NCBI RefSeq assembly: GCF_002999335.1
Contig: NW_020312073.1
Span: forward strand, 1-64,000
Origin: Cyclospora cayetanensis
Taxonomy: Eukaryota > Apicomplexa > Conoidasida > Eucoccidiorida > Eimeriidae
Direction: 5' to 3'
DNA: 64,000 bases
Positions 12,248 through 23,223 of this stretch are shown here, piece by piece. Position numbers and translations under genes: made by a program. Under the pieces are notes generated by a model, which was not told where the DNA came from, did not search any database, and saw only the letters and a list, made by a program, of their open reading frames with translations. The stretch's first letter is position 1. Each line of letters opens with the position of its first letter.

Positions 12248-15050
12248 GCTGCACGCTGCCGTAGCCAGGCAGGGCAAGCGTGAGTAAGTCTTAAATATGT
12301 AAAGCGGAAGGGGGAAAACGCGCTTCTCACAGTGCCGAGGTGGAAGGCCGATGTATACGAGAGAAGGCAAAAGTCGGCTGACTATGCGATGGTAGCAGCT
12401 GTGTAGCCCTGTTTCTATGTTTGAGGCAACAACATATCCACTTGTATATTTTGTGTGTCGCTGTGCCGAGATGCACGGGAATCGACGAAAACAGGTGGAA
12501 AGGGTTCGTGGAGCACAGGCATGCTACTGCCAGCCCCCATGCAGCAGCTGGAGAGGGCAGGTGTCTACTCAGGGTAGTGATAGGGCCTAATTTGCGTCGT
12601 TTTATTGCTTTACCTCCTAGGAACACTTCAAGCAGTTTCTTATAGAACTTATTGAAGGTCCTTATTGAGGGTTTCTCATGCCATTAGCCGGTCCTCCCCT
12701 CAGCTGTCTGTCTTGCTGGAGAAAGCCCCATTCCATTTCTCAAATTATATTATTCTTCTCTTTCTTAACTAACAAGCAAGCTCCGTGGAGGCCATCTCAA
12801 AACACACAGCGCCTGGCTATTTGTCTGCTGACCGGTGGACTCATCCCAACACTAATTTCCTCACTGGTGCTGACCTCGCTAAAGGAAACCCAGTGGCCTA
12901 GAAAGTAACGTAGCTAAGGCACCCCTCTTAATTTACCCTATAGGACCAAACGATGGTGACTGAAGTGTTAGGCGCCTTTTGACTACTTAGTGCCTATGTT
13001 TCTAGCACTTTGAAGCACTGTACACCGTCTTTAGCCAGTGCCTTCATGAGGAGCTCCTCGTGAATCTAAGGCTTCACGTAACGTCTCCGCACAAGGACAG
13101 ATAATTATAGACTCAATACAAATTCACCAGAAAGTTATTGAGTGTTCCATCAGAAGTTCCTTCCTGCCGCCGCCCCTCTGAGTTCGGATGCGACGCGAGA
13201 GTGAGGGCTAGTGCTCGTTGCTGCGCGCTCTAATCACTCTGGTCGTTTACAGCTAGCTGCACGTAGCATCTAGGGCACACACAACCAACATTAATACTTA
13301 TCGTACTGAGGAATGCTAAGACTACTCTACAATACACAAGGTATAGAACACAGCTAGTTAATTCGAAGAGCAATTCATGTTGAAATAATTTACTGGTGCG
13401 GCGGGATGTGCCAAAGTGTACCTTAGCCATCTTCTAAATTTGGTAGGAGCGCTTACGAGTGGAATTGCTTTTTTTGATGCTTAGCCGAATTCAGAGCGAG
13501 CACTAAACCTTGCTGGCAAAGACAATTAGAGACAGAAAGAATGAAGGAACGTATGACGCCATAGTTTGTTTTCCAAGGCTAAGCAACCTTTATAAACTAC
13601 TGGCCGCATGACTCCAGATTCAAGTACCTATTTCTATAGCTCCCTGTTTGATTGTTCCGTTGTTACTATCGGTTTTCACATCTACTCTGTCAACACTCCC
13701 GCCCCCTTAACCGCCTACAGGAGGAAAAGCGATAAAGCGTCGTGCCCGGTTTATGCTGACCAGAGTAATGCAGAGGCTCAGTAGCAGAAAAAGTGATGGC
13801 ATAGCATCATGCTCACGGTAGAAGAGAACGGTAACGCTTTTTCCCCCAGGGCACTCATTCACTCCATTGTAATTCGTGTCGCATGAATCCGTCAAGACGT
13901 ATAGTGCTAGCAGCGTTTGTCGAATATTCGCGAGTGAAAAAAGAAATTAGAGATGTGTGCTGACTATTCGGAAATCTGCCGTTTACTCGGGTAACTTTCT
14001 CAGTTTGACGATAAATACCACACGCGAAGTCACCATCTCAAAACGCTTCCCAATAATAGATCAAAAGGCAGACCTGTTGGTGCGCTGTGCGAGATTCCGC
14101 GACAAGCAGCCGCGACTGCCCATTTTGATCTCATCCAGTGCATGTATTCTACAGTATTTTCTCTAGGATCACATGAACGGAGTAGCGATAGCTGCTAGAC
14201 GCTTGGCGAGTAAATGAATTTCCCCTGATTACTAATTCGTCGATGCATCTCCGCCACTCAGCGACGATAGGGGCTTAAGTGGAAGCAATTATACAGGCAA
14301 ACTATCCACTCAATTAAGTAAAGATATATTGTAAACCAACAACACGCGAATTTAGGGCAACGCCTGCCCAGGGCAATTACTGGCCTGTTGTCATCGCCAC
14401 TACTAGTATTTACGGTAACAAAAAGGTCTTCTGCCGTTGTATACCGCTGTCAAAATTTCGACTGTCTGTCCAAACTTTGGCCAGTAGATCCTGTAATTTG
14501 GTGGTCCAGGTCAAAAGTATTTTTTTGCAAGGAAAGTGTGTTTCGGACAGCATTCTCTTTGAGCTCATCCACTTGATTTTGGCGCCAGACTCGCCGTATT
14601 TCGGTTTCAAGCGTAAAAAGCGCAGAATAGCGAGACTTTACTGGTCAAGAGCAACTGTGCAGAAATCAAGAAGCCTTGGGGGTGAAACAGCTGTAATGTT
14701 ACAAGAGCCGAATCAGGTATCTAGCTTGCAGGGTTGCTGGCTGATACCTACCTTGCCTCACTCGTTAATGTATTACCCCACCTGCTGAATGCAGGTGGTA
14801 ATACTTGTCACTGAGCCAAGCAATCTGGTAATAACTCTATAAACTCGCAAAATTAAGCACTCCCGCGGCTACTGCATTCACAGACAGGTCCTTCCCCTCT
14901 CTCAAGAATCCGCTCTCTTCTCATTGCCTTCTTGGCCTCCATGAGTCAGGGTCCACTGTCGCCAGATGTCAAAGAAACGGCATAGTCTGCAACACAGGCT
15001 TTGCAAGCCCACTCTGATTCTGCTGATTGCTTCATGTTTTATTAAAGCGT
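12248..15050. other. Intergenic region, no recognisable gene
   Basis: This lies upstream of ubc13 and downstream of membrane protein copy B and presumably holds the ubc13 promoter. Short open frames occur on both strands (for example 12327-12626 minus, 14477-14788 plus), but none shows a known motif, a repeat or a credible exon chain. Confidence 0.5.
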
Positions 15051-15533
15051 TCATCTCATTTGCGGCATTTTGGGTGTTTGAAGGTTCAGTTGTGGAGACT
15101 CATTGCGGACTACAAAGGCGCAGATGAGTGAGAGAAGAGCCGTGAGGAGGGAGAAGGCACTGGCGATGATGCCGAGTCCACCAGCGTAGCCCAGGTTACC
15201 GAAAAGCGCCAATACGAAGTTCCATATAAAGTAGTGCGCGTAAGTCTTGCACATCCAGGAAAGATCGAAGTTGCTGAAGTGGCAGAGAATGGATATCAGG
15301 CCCATTACAAATGGGGTCCAAATGTCAAAAAACACACTTGGAGCGAAGGTAAACATTGTCTCCCGCCAATAGTACTTGTTAATATCCTTAACCGCATCAT
15401 CTTTATCCACTTTTATCTTGGGATTCAGGTCAGAAAGCAGGAAACCCCAGACGACTATGGTAAATATTCCGCATAAGAGACCCAGCCATGCAGTTACCCT
15501 GCCGAGAATGTGCGCTCCATTAGAGTTTGCCAT
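15051..15533 (-). CDS. Four-helix membrane protein, copy B (paralogue of 7779-8240)
   Basis: Single-exon gene of 160 residues. The frame stays open upstream to 15704, but similarity to copy A begins at the ATG at 15533, whose context (gaaaATGG) matches that of copy A, so the shorter start is chosen. It shares FAP-VF-DIWTPFVMG, SILCHF, WMCKTYAH, WNFV-ALFG and GIIAS with copy A, while the N-terminal loop and the C-terminal tail (about ten residues longer) have diverged. Four membrane helices are predicted at the same places. The two genes lie 6.8 kb apart in inverted orientation around ubc13, so they probably arose by local duplication. The function is unknown. Confidence 0.85.
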   Translation of the reverse strand: MANSNGAHILGRVTAWLGLLCGIFTIVVWGFLLSDLNPKIKVDKDDAVKDINKYYWRETMFTFAPSVFFDIWTPFVMGLISILCHFSNFDLSWMCKTYAHYFIWNFVLALFGNLGYAGGLGIIASAFSLLTALLSLICAFVVRNESPQLNLQTPKMPQMR

Positions 15534-18500
15534 TTTCCGTTCTTCATGCAAACACAAAGCAAAGCACAGATGAAGGAGGTGCAAGAGCGACCAAACAGCG
15601 GCCAACTCCGGTAAACTGGAAAAAAAGGTAATCCAAGTGCACTGTGTATCCAAATATACTGCAGTGTCAAACACCTGGAGTTGATGCAATGCAACTGAGA
15701 GCAAGGAGAATAGTCCTTATCGGGGTTCGAATATAGCAGAAGGGGGTATTTCCCGAGGGCTGAGAAATATAAGAGAGAAGCAGCCCCAAAATGCACAAAA
15801 TTGTGAGCAGGATTAGGATTAAAATCAAGGTCAACAGTTTAGGCAGAGGATGAAAATGGAGATTTACCCAATAGGCATATTCAATGTTTTTGTCCCGATT
15901 GCGTTAGTCATTCAATTAAAAGGGCAGGAAGGTCTTTCGTAATAACTTGAGGCGAATCAAAATTACCGTGTCCGGAAAATGAACTGCAAAAAGGAAGAAT
16001 TTTCAGGTTGAACAACCAGCTGTGTGGGTGTCATGCACCTTGGTGATTCGCTGACCCATGACTCCTACGCCAACTCTAAAATTCTAAAGAAGGTCATCAG
16101 CAGTGGTATGCTCCTTTATCTTCTTCCAAAGATAGGATATTCATCAGGTGATGAGTCGTTCTGAGGAAAAAAACAGGGATGTTCTTACCTTTTTGATATT
16201 GGGCAACGGAGTACTCTTCCTCGAGCAGTAGCTTCATACCAAGACGCCCTGTGACGGATTGAGTCTAGCGCGAATCTCATTAATTCATTCTTTAAAAGCC
16301 AAAATTTAGCTTAATATAGGATTTTCCTCTTAGTTTCAGTGGCGCATTATGCGGTTCCCGGTTGTCATATTGTACCCACGGTTCCACTGGTGCCGTACAT
16401 GCGCCAGGACAAAGCATCAACTAGGACTACAAAAAACAATGGCACTGACGCATTTAAAAGTATATTGCTGTGATCATTATCGGATATCTTAACCACACGG
16501 GCTTCCTGCGATTTGAGCTTTTGATGCATGAAGCGGGCATATTGCGTTTCTATTGGTCCATCGCAAAGCTGCAGCAGGGTCTGTCTGGTGCCTTATCATC
16601 GGCGCCGGCACTACACTCATAAAGCCTTTTCTCAGATCTCCTTCAATTGTTTGTGAACTTCTTGTGATGTCGCTCCGGCTAGTGATGCCCTGTCGTTCTC
16701 ATTTTAAAATCTGAATAGGAGCATTGTCCAATTCTTGAAGCTCACGAAAGAGTTGTCCACCCACAGCTAGAAAACCTCACTTCAATGCAAATTGCCTATT
16801 GCCTAGTGCAACGTTTTCCCCAGAACGCTTACTGCGATAATCTCTGCGTCCAAACACTACCCAAAAGGAAGAAACAATTGTAACTATTCTTGACAGAGTG
16901 GTACATCCCATCCGTGCTTCGGGCTCACAGGTTTCCGGGCCTCGGTAAGGACCTATATTTGGGGCGCAAGTTGCTTTATCCCCTAGCATCGCTTGCGTTT
17001 ACCTTTAGTTGCACACGACATTACACATACACACCATGCGAGCACCGATAAGGGGAGGTTCGGGAAGGTTCTGAAGTTCGACTGGTTCATAGTGCTTCGT
17101 GCATGCAGCCTGGGGTAGGTAGGCCTAGTGAAACAGCATCGAGATGAGCGCCTTTTTGTAATCTGGGCCTCTACTTGTAATTATTCTGATGCAATTAGTG
17201 AAAACGGCAGTTGTGCCTGAGCGAAATGTTACTTTTCTGCAGCTCAAGCTATGTAGATTAAGTAGAAGAACGCTTGTCGCATAACTTGTCCATTTTGTGC
17301 TGTCTCGTAAACAAGTCTTGCTACACCGGCAACACAGCGAATAACATATCTATACAATTCTTCAAAGTGGTAGCAATGTGAAACATGAATGGAAGAGCCA
17401 AAATTCTGGAATGCCACTCGGGTGACTCACGTTTCGATTACAGTTGTGATCTGCCAAATTTCATGCTCCTTTACATAAAAGACACCGCAGGAAAACCTGC
17501 AGATAAGAGATTTATGCTCTGCGGTAAAGGCAGCATTTGAAGTGTCTATTTGTGTGTGCGTGTTATTCTGAATCAGACTCGGAAGGTGAATTTGAGCATG
17601 AAGAACTACAAAGTGCTGACTTCAGGGACCGTCGCTGTGTTTTGGACTGTGTCAAGAAGTACAAAGTTTTAGTTTTATGCAAAATCTTACTTCTAAGGTC
17701 GCCAGTCGGAAGCTCTTTCGCACCTCACTCTGTTGCCCATGAGCTTTTTTCACCAACTTCTCGTGCTGATTCCCCTTTGGTTTTCTTGTCATATTCGAAC
17801 GAGGTAACACGCCACAGCCCAATTTGTGATGGCTAGTGGTAAACACTGGGATCTCTGCCCCCTCCGCACATACTAGGTCTCGAGTGAGGGGCACAAGCCA
17901 AGGGTGTTCCTCCTGTCCTGCTGCATCACTTCTTTTACATCCTCTGAGTAGCATATATTGTTGTACATATCATCGGCACAATAAGTACTAAAGGAGGTGC
18001 AAATAAGACGTACATAATTTGAGCGAATTGTAGTAGGGTTACGGCATTCACGGTACCCTGTAATTTTGTTGTAACGCTTCAACTTCCGAGCAAAGGACCG
18101 CAAAAACTTGCGCACATCGGCATTTAGTGTATATTTCACCCAAAAGGGCAGTAAACCAGTTCCAGTCTTTAAATTTTCCTATGCGATCCTCTAAATGATT
18201 ATTTATAAATCCTTTGTATCACGCTATTCCAGGCCTTACCTTCTTCCATTTTACGGTGTACTGCATAGACCCAGAAGAACGCTGAGGAATGAGATCCTCA
18301 AGTTGACGCTTTCGCCGACAGTACCATTGCTTAAACGCGAGGGTTCTGACACGCGAATTATTCTCCATTAGTTCAGAAGTTTTATGACATTGCGGTTCCA
18401 GCATATGAACCGAGAGGAATAGCTTGCTCTTGTAGTTTCCACTATAGATGTACAGACACTTTGGGTGTTATTACTGATGTAGCAAAACACAGAAATTTGA

Positions 18501-20049
18501 TCACACGCTAAATAGCATGCGCTTTTAATTTGTAGCCCATCCTAAGATGTTGGTATATATCTACTTTTTAAAGAAGGAAGTCGTTCGCATCCATACAACC
18601 GAACCTCTATTTCGTATTTCGGCGAGTGCACCTGGCACTTGAGCCAATTAATGAAGGAACAGAACATCACACTCCGCACAAACTCGAGCACCCTCTGAAC
18701 GTTTATATGTATCTCCTGCAGCAGCCACTTGCATTATTTGGCATAGATTCGTGCGTTTCTCTGAGGTGCCAGCTTCCTCTTTTTCTGAGAACGGAAGTGG
18801 TCAAATCCAATAAACGGAACATCATTCGTGTTACGCTCTACCAGGTGAGGGTCCACGAGGCTTCCTGGGCTTCTTTGTGCTTCAGCACAGATGCGCATAG
18901 TGCAACAACTTGTAGTCGCAGGGAAAACAACGATACAGAACACATCCATATCAAATGGCAGATATTCTAAACGTGGAGCAGTACAAAAGTGGAAATTGAA
19001 TGTATGCCTAGAACATCTGGGTGAAGCAAATTGAAAAGAACCCCCATGAAGAATAGAATTCACCTCCATCCACCGTGCCCAAAATGCTCATAGAGGCGGT
19101 GTTGTCCCGACAGTTTCCTGAGATTGATTTCAGTTATTGATTGTTGTCACTGTTGCTACAGTACACTGGTCGGCGACCAGATCCTCGAACCAAGTTTGCA
19201 GGCGGGGGAAGGCTTTACATGCTATCCTATTGTTGAGCTGTTTAGCTCCAAAACAGTTATTTTCCGTGTCCCTTTTTCGCTATGGCGGCCTCCCTGACGG
19301 ACGCATCCCTATTGCTGTTTTCCTAAAGTGACGCCAAAAACTTGTACCTTCGGGCATATTCATATGTGTAGTGCACAGGCAGTGTCTGAATAAGCTCAAT
19401 TACATGCTAGGCAAAGCTCAATATGCAACAGCTGACTCATGAGCTGTCCATCCGACGAACTCCCCCAAGGTAATCGTCAAAAAGGAACTGAGGACACTAG
19501 CCCTATTCCAATTCCACAGGTGTCGTCTACAGAAGCTCCTACTGTAGAAAAACTTTTCGCTGCGCGAAAGCCTAGCCCGTTCTCTGTTGGGTCATTGTCT
19601 ATCCTTCAAGCCTCTCATGTCTACCTTGCTTCCTTCTTGGCCCTTTCAGCGAGGTGTGGAGCCTCAGAATACCCCGCACATAGGCAGGACTTGCCTCCTT
19701 GCACTCCGTGTTTTAGGTTTCTCGATCCCGCTGGTTGAAGGGGAAGAGAACAGCAGAATATTCAGACTTAGGGACCAATATAAGCTCAGGAAGTGACCCT
19801 GCAGAAGTTATGGATTCACCTCTGAGACCGACATTAATTGGGTAGAGGAGATGTAGATAAAAATTTGACTTGCTACGGAGTAGATGGTCGCCGCTGCGCC
19901 TTCTCGGTCGCACCCAAAGCCGCCTGAAGTCCTGGGATGCTGCACCACACAGCCGGCCAACAAAAATCCATTTAAAAAAGAGTCAATTGAGGTCACACAT
20001 ACAGTCGAACACCCTTGAGCAAACCATACGGGGGCCTTATTCAAGGAGA
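15534..20049. other. Gene-poor stretch of 4.5 kb
   Basis: The region upstream of membrane protein copy B and downstream of the methyltransferase gene. Open frames are all under about 115 codons and scattered on both strands (for example 18626-18970 plus, 18734-19069 minus, 19439-19738 plus). None shows conserved motifs or CAG-type coding composition. I see nothing else that I can support. Confidence 0.5.
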
Positions 20050-22319
20050 CTAGAAATTGATATTTCTGGAGATGAGGTAGCAGAGGCAAAGAGAAGAACA
20101 TTTAGGGCGGGCAAAGGGACAATGCATGGAAGTCTTTCTACGGAAATAGAGGGCGGAGAGGCACAGCACTAAGTCCCGCCGCTTAGACCTGGCTAGTTCT
20201 ATCGCAATTTTGAGTGACCATGGGGAAGCGTTTGTCTCAGCACGTGGGCTGACAGACCCGATGGTCCGTACGCGCTGCCTGTACACCTCGTACTCGCGCC
20301 CGAACATTCTCAGGAGTTGACGTTCTTCAAATAAAATTCGCTCATGAAAGAACAGAAATGATACGGCAAAGAAGAGGCAACAGCATACGCAGTTGAGCAG
20401 GAGCATCTGAGACCCTGCAACGCATGAGGGCACGCGTGGAGATCCATGGTTAAACCGCTTATAGAGGCTGGCCTCTGCCTCTTTATAATTTACTCAGGTG
20501 CTACGCATCTAGTCCGACTGGATAAGCTGTTCAGAAACAAAAGTTTTGGGGAGAAAAATCTATGTACAAAACTCTGGAATCATCCTTTTCCCGCTTTAGT
20601 AATTGTCCGTAGTTACTATGGCACATGTGAGGTTAGTGTTGCTGCCACATATTTGCAGTGAACACTATGAGTCCGGACTGGCGCAGCCAGTGACACCTCT
20701 AGAGAGCGCTGTCTACGAAATAGGGCTGTCTCATGGTTCGGGCAAGCTGCGCATCTGCCTCAGTCTTCTAGTGGTGCTTCTGCTTGCTTACCGACTGCCC
20801 ACCAGAACCACCCAGCGTACGCTGGGTGGCGACACATGCTGTAGATGCCGCGGGTACAGAGGGTGTGGCCCTTGTTTTTCCTTCTCCGTATTTGATGCGT
20901 AAAGTTTTCCTTCAGGGTAAGGAAGCCCAGACCCCGCACAGCAAGGCCGAGCAGCGCCGCAGCAAACCCCATAGCGGCCACCAGCATCAGCACGAACACG
21001 ATCCAAAGCTGCCAATACACCCAGGAGGACGGATCCAGGGCAAGCGCTGCTGCTGAAGCTGCCGCCGCTGCTTCAGGAAGCTGTTTCTCCTGCCGCTGCA
21101 GCTGTTGCAACGGTTGCTCCAGCAGCAAGTCGGCATCGCCATGCAGCAAGGGACGCCGCAGAAGCGCGTGGCAGCAGAACGTGTGCAGCTGCCAAAGCAG
21201 CTGTGGCAAGTGTATCTGCTGGCCCAGCACCAGGTTCAGCAAGAGCAGCGCATTGCTGCTGCGGAGGACTGCCGCAGCGATCGAGGGCTTGAGTTGCTGC
21301 TCGATGAGGGAGAGCAGTAGCACTGCCGCATACACGGGACTGTTGTTTATAAGGAATGAATCGTAGGCGAGATCTACGGGGTGAAAGGCAGCGACAAACA
21401 AGTATTCGCTCCCATGATGCAGCAGCAGGAGCAGAATGAAAAGGGATTCTGCCGCTGCTGCGCAAGGCATGCGGCACCGTACTAGTAGCAGCACAAAAAA
21501 GACAAGGCAGCAGCCTAATACGGACAGTGTGATGCACTGGTAACATAAGTCCGCTTGCTCCGATCTGCCGCTGCTGCCGCTGCTCGCATTTGGCTGCTTG
21601 TGAACCAGGACGCCGGCAAACAGGAGAATCCAGAAGCCGCGGGCAACAGCCTGCCGAATGAGCCAGGGATTGCTCCTCCCCTCCGTATGCTCCTGCTGTT
21701 GTTGTTGCTGCTCAAGCAGCAGCAACAGCCAGCCCAGGAACACCCCAGCCGCAAATGCCCAAAATTGAACTCGATAAACACAACGAAAGGCACCAAAGGC
21801 GCTCCTTGTCATAAGGTCGCGGCCGCCGCTTCTAGTGCCTCTACTAAGGCTGCGAATGCCGCGACTGCTGCGGCTAAGGCTGGTGTTACTACCGCAGCTG
21901 TCGCTGCTGCTACTACTGCTGTCGCTGCTCCTACTACGGCTTTCGCTGCTGCTACTACGGCTTTCGCTGCTGCTACTACGGCTGTCGCTGCTGCTACGAC
22001 TGCTGGCTCTGCACAAAAAATGCTTCCTCCATGCAGTTACGGGGCCTCCAACGACGGCTGGAGGGGCGCTTGCTGTCGCTGCAGCTGAGTGCCCAGGAGC
22101 CGCAGCTGCCCCGAGAGCTGATGCTGCTGCTTTTCCTGCAGCCCCTCTGGAGAACTGCGACAGAGGACACGGGCGCACTGCTGCAGCATTTGCTGCTGTG
22201 TCGGCTTGGTGGGTTTGATCTGGGGGCAGGAAGTGGTGCGGCAACAACTCTGGTGGGGGGGGAGGCCTCCGTAGCCCCCTTTGTCCTGCTCCAGTGGGTG
22301 TTGTCATCTGAACCACCAT
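20050..22319 (-). CDS. ICMT: Protein-S-isoprenylcysteine O-methyltransferase (ICMT/Ste14 family)
   Basis: Two exons, 22319-20792 and 20414-20050, joined G|GT to restore WWAVGSQMLLLN; about 630 residues. It would methylate the C-terminal prenylcysteine of CAAX proteins such as Rab and Ras-like GTPases in the ER membrane. Diagnostic blocks: the membrane region with HHGSEYLFVAAFHPVDL and DSFLINNSPVYA, the AdoMet/substrate signature GHTLCTRGIYSMCRHPAYAGW on minus near 20850, and the C-terminal ERQLLRMFGREYEVYRQRV. Several further helices precede these. The N-terminal half is low complexity (proline, alanine and a serine/arginine/glutamate repeat), so the protein is about twice the usual size of about 290. 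The frame runs open to 22508 but only from TTG, so the first ATG at 22319 is used; an upstream exon is possible. About 60 residues follow the conserved end; the C-terminus is also uncertain. Confidence 0.88.
21897..22001. repeat. Five tandem copies of a 21-bp unit in the ICMT gene
   Basis: Five head-to-tail 21-base units, consensus gctKtcgctgctgctactacg with a few substitutions, at 21897-21917, 21918-21938, 21939-21959, 21960-21980 and 21981-22001. The unit is a multiple of three, so copy-number change keeps the frame. On the minus strand it encodes a serine-rich heptad with alternating arginine and glutamate or aspartate (about residues 106-140 of the methyltransferase), like an SR/SE domain. 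The units are nearly identical, which points to recent expansion. Confidence 0.9.
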
Positions 22320-23223
22320 CAGGGACCCTAAAAATAACCGTTCTGCGAGCAGTGCGAGCCAACGCGCCTCGTCCTTGAAACAAAGGCAAGCAAAAGCCAC
22401 ATAGCGCTTGCGCGGAGCTGATGGTGCTGGTGGTGCAGAAGCCCGGCTTGGTGTTGCGGCACCTGCGACCGTGGTATTTGGTGCGGTGCAGCCACCCAGC
22501 AGCGGCAAATGAGAGCTGCAGAAAGACTCGGCAGACTCAATTCAGTACCAATGATGCCGCCAGAGATAGCTGTGGTGGCAGTTGCGGCACGCTGCCCCTG
22601 CCTACGTTTCACAGCAACCGGAATGCCCGGGGATTGTACAAGCGTCCTGCTGTGCAGCACAGAGTAAAAGTAACGTGCCTAAGCGAAGGCCTCTAAAATA
22701 CGATGTCCCTAGCTCTCTCTGCCGTTGGGTGTGTCACACTTAGTGCTTGGCGGTGAGCCGAGTGAGTCAGGCACAGTACGCAGACCTGTGCGAAATGTGC
22801 CCCATGCCTATCGCACGACGTGATAGACAAAGATGGAGGTGGTTTTTATGTCATTGTTTCTATTGTTATTTCTACTAGGCGGTAGCTCTAGCACCTGTAC
22901 CGAAAGAGGCGCTGCCGCCTGCTGACAGCCCCGCATGCACCGACGAACGGGGCTCCAAAGAAGCGGAGGCATTCACAGAGAGCAAATTCCAATGCAGATC
23001 TGTGGAAGCTGCATACGCTCCTAAGAGAACGCCCTTCTGCACTGAGGGATCCGCAGCAGACTCCGGAACTCCTGTCTGCTGCTGCGGCGGCGAGGACCTT
23101 CCCCCCGATCCACCGGGGCGGCTGCTCCAGCGGCGTTGAAAGCAGCAACGTGCGCTAGAACAGCTGCAAAAGTAAAACTTGAAGGAACGAAAACAGGGGC
23201 GGGGGAGTAGCAACCCGGACGTC
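22320..23223. promoter_or_regulatory. Divergent upstream region shared by ICMT and the nucleoporin gene
   Basis: About 0.9 kb separates the predicted starts of the minus-strand methyltransferase and the plus-strand nucleoporin. Both genes must be transcribed from within or near it. The part next to each gene (22320-22508 and 23179-23223) stays open in the adjacent reading frame and may be untranslated leader or extra coding sequence. I see no defined promoter motif. Confidence 0.4.

Noticed and set aside
15534..15704. N-terminal extension of membrane protein copy B
   Set aside because: The frame is open upstream, but the extension has no counterpart in copy A, and the internal ATG at 15533 matches copy A in both context and sequence.
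21555..22088. Long plus-strand frame opposite ICMT (alanine/threonine-rich)
   Set aside because: It mirrors the serine-rich repeat of the minus-strand methyltransferase. Trinucleotide repeats leave all frames open; it has no motif, while the minus frame carries the conserved enzyme.
22320..22508. Upstream extension of ICMT
   Set aside because: The open frame begins with TTG, not ATG; without a demonstrated upstream exon the first ATG at 22319 is safer.
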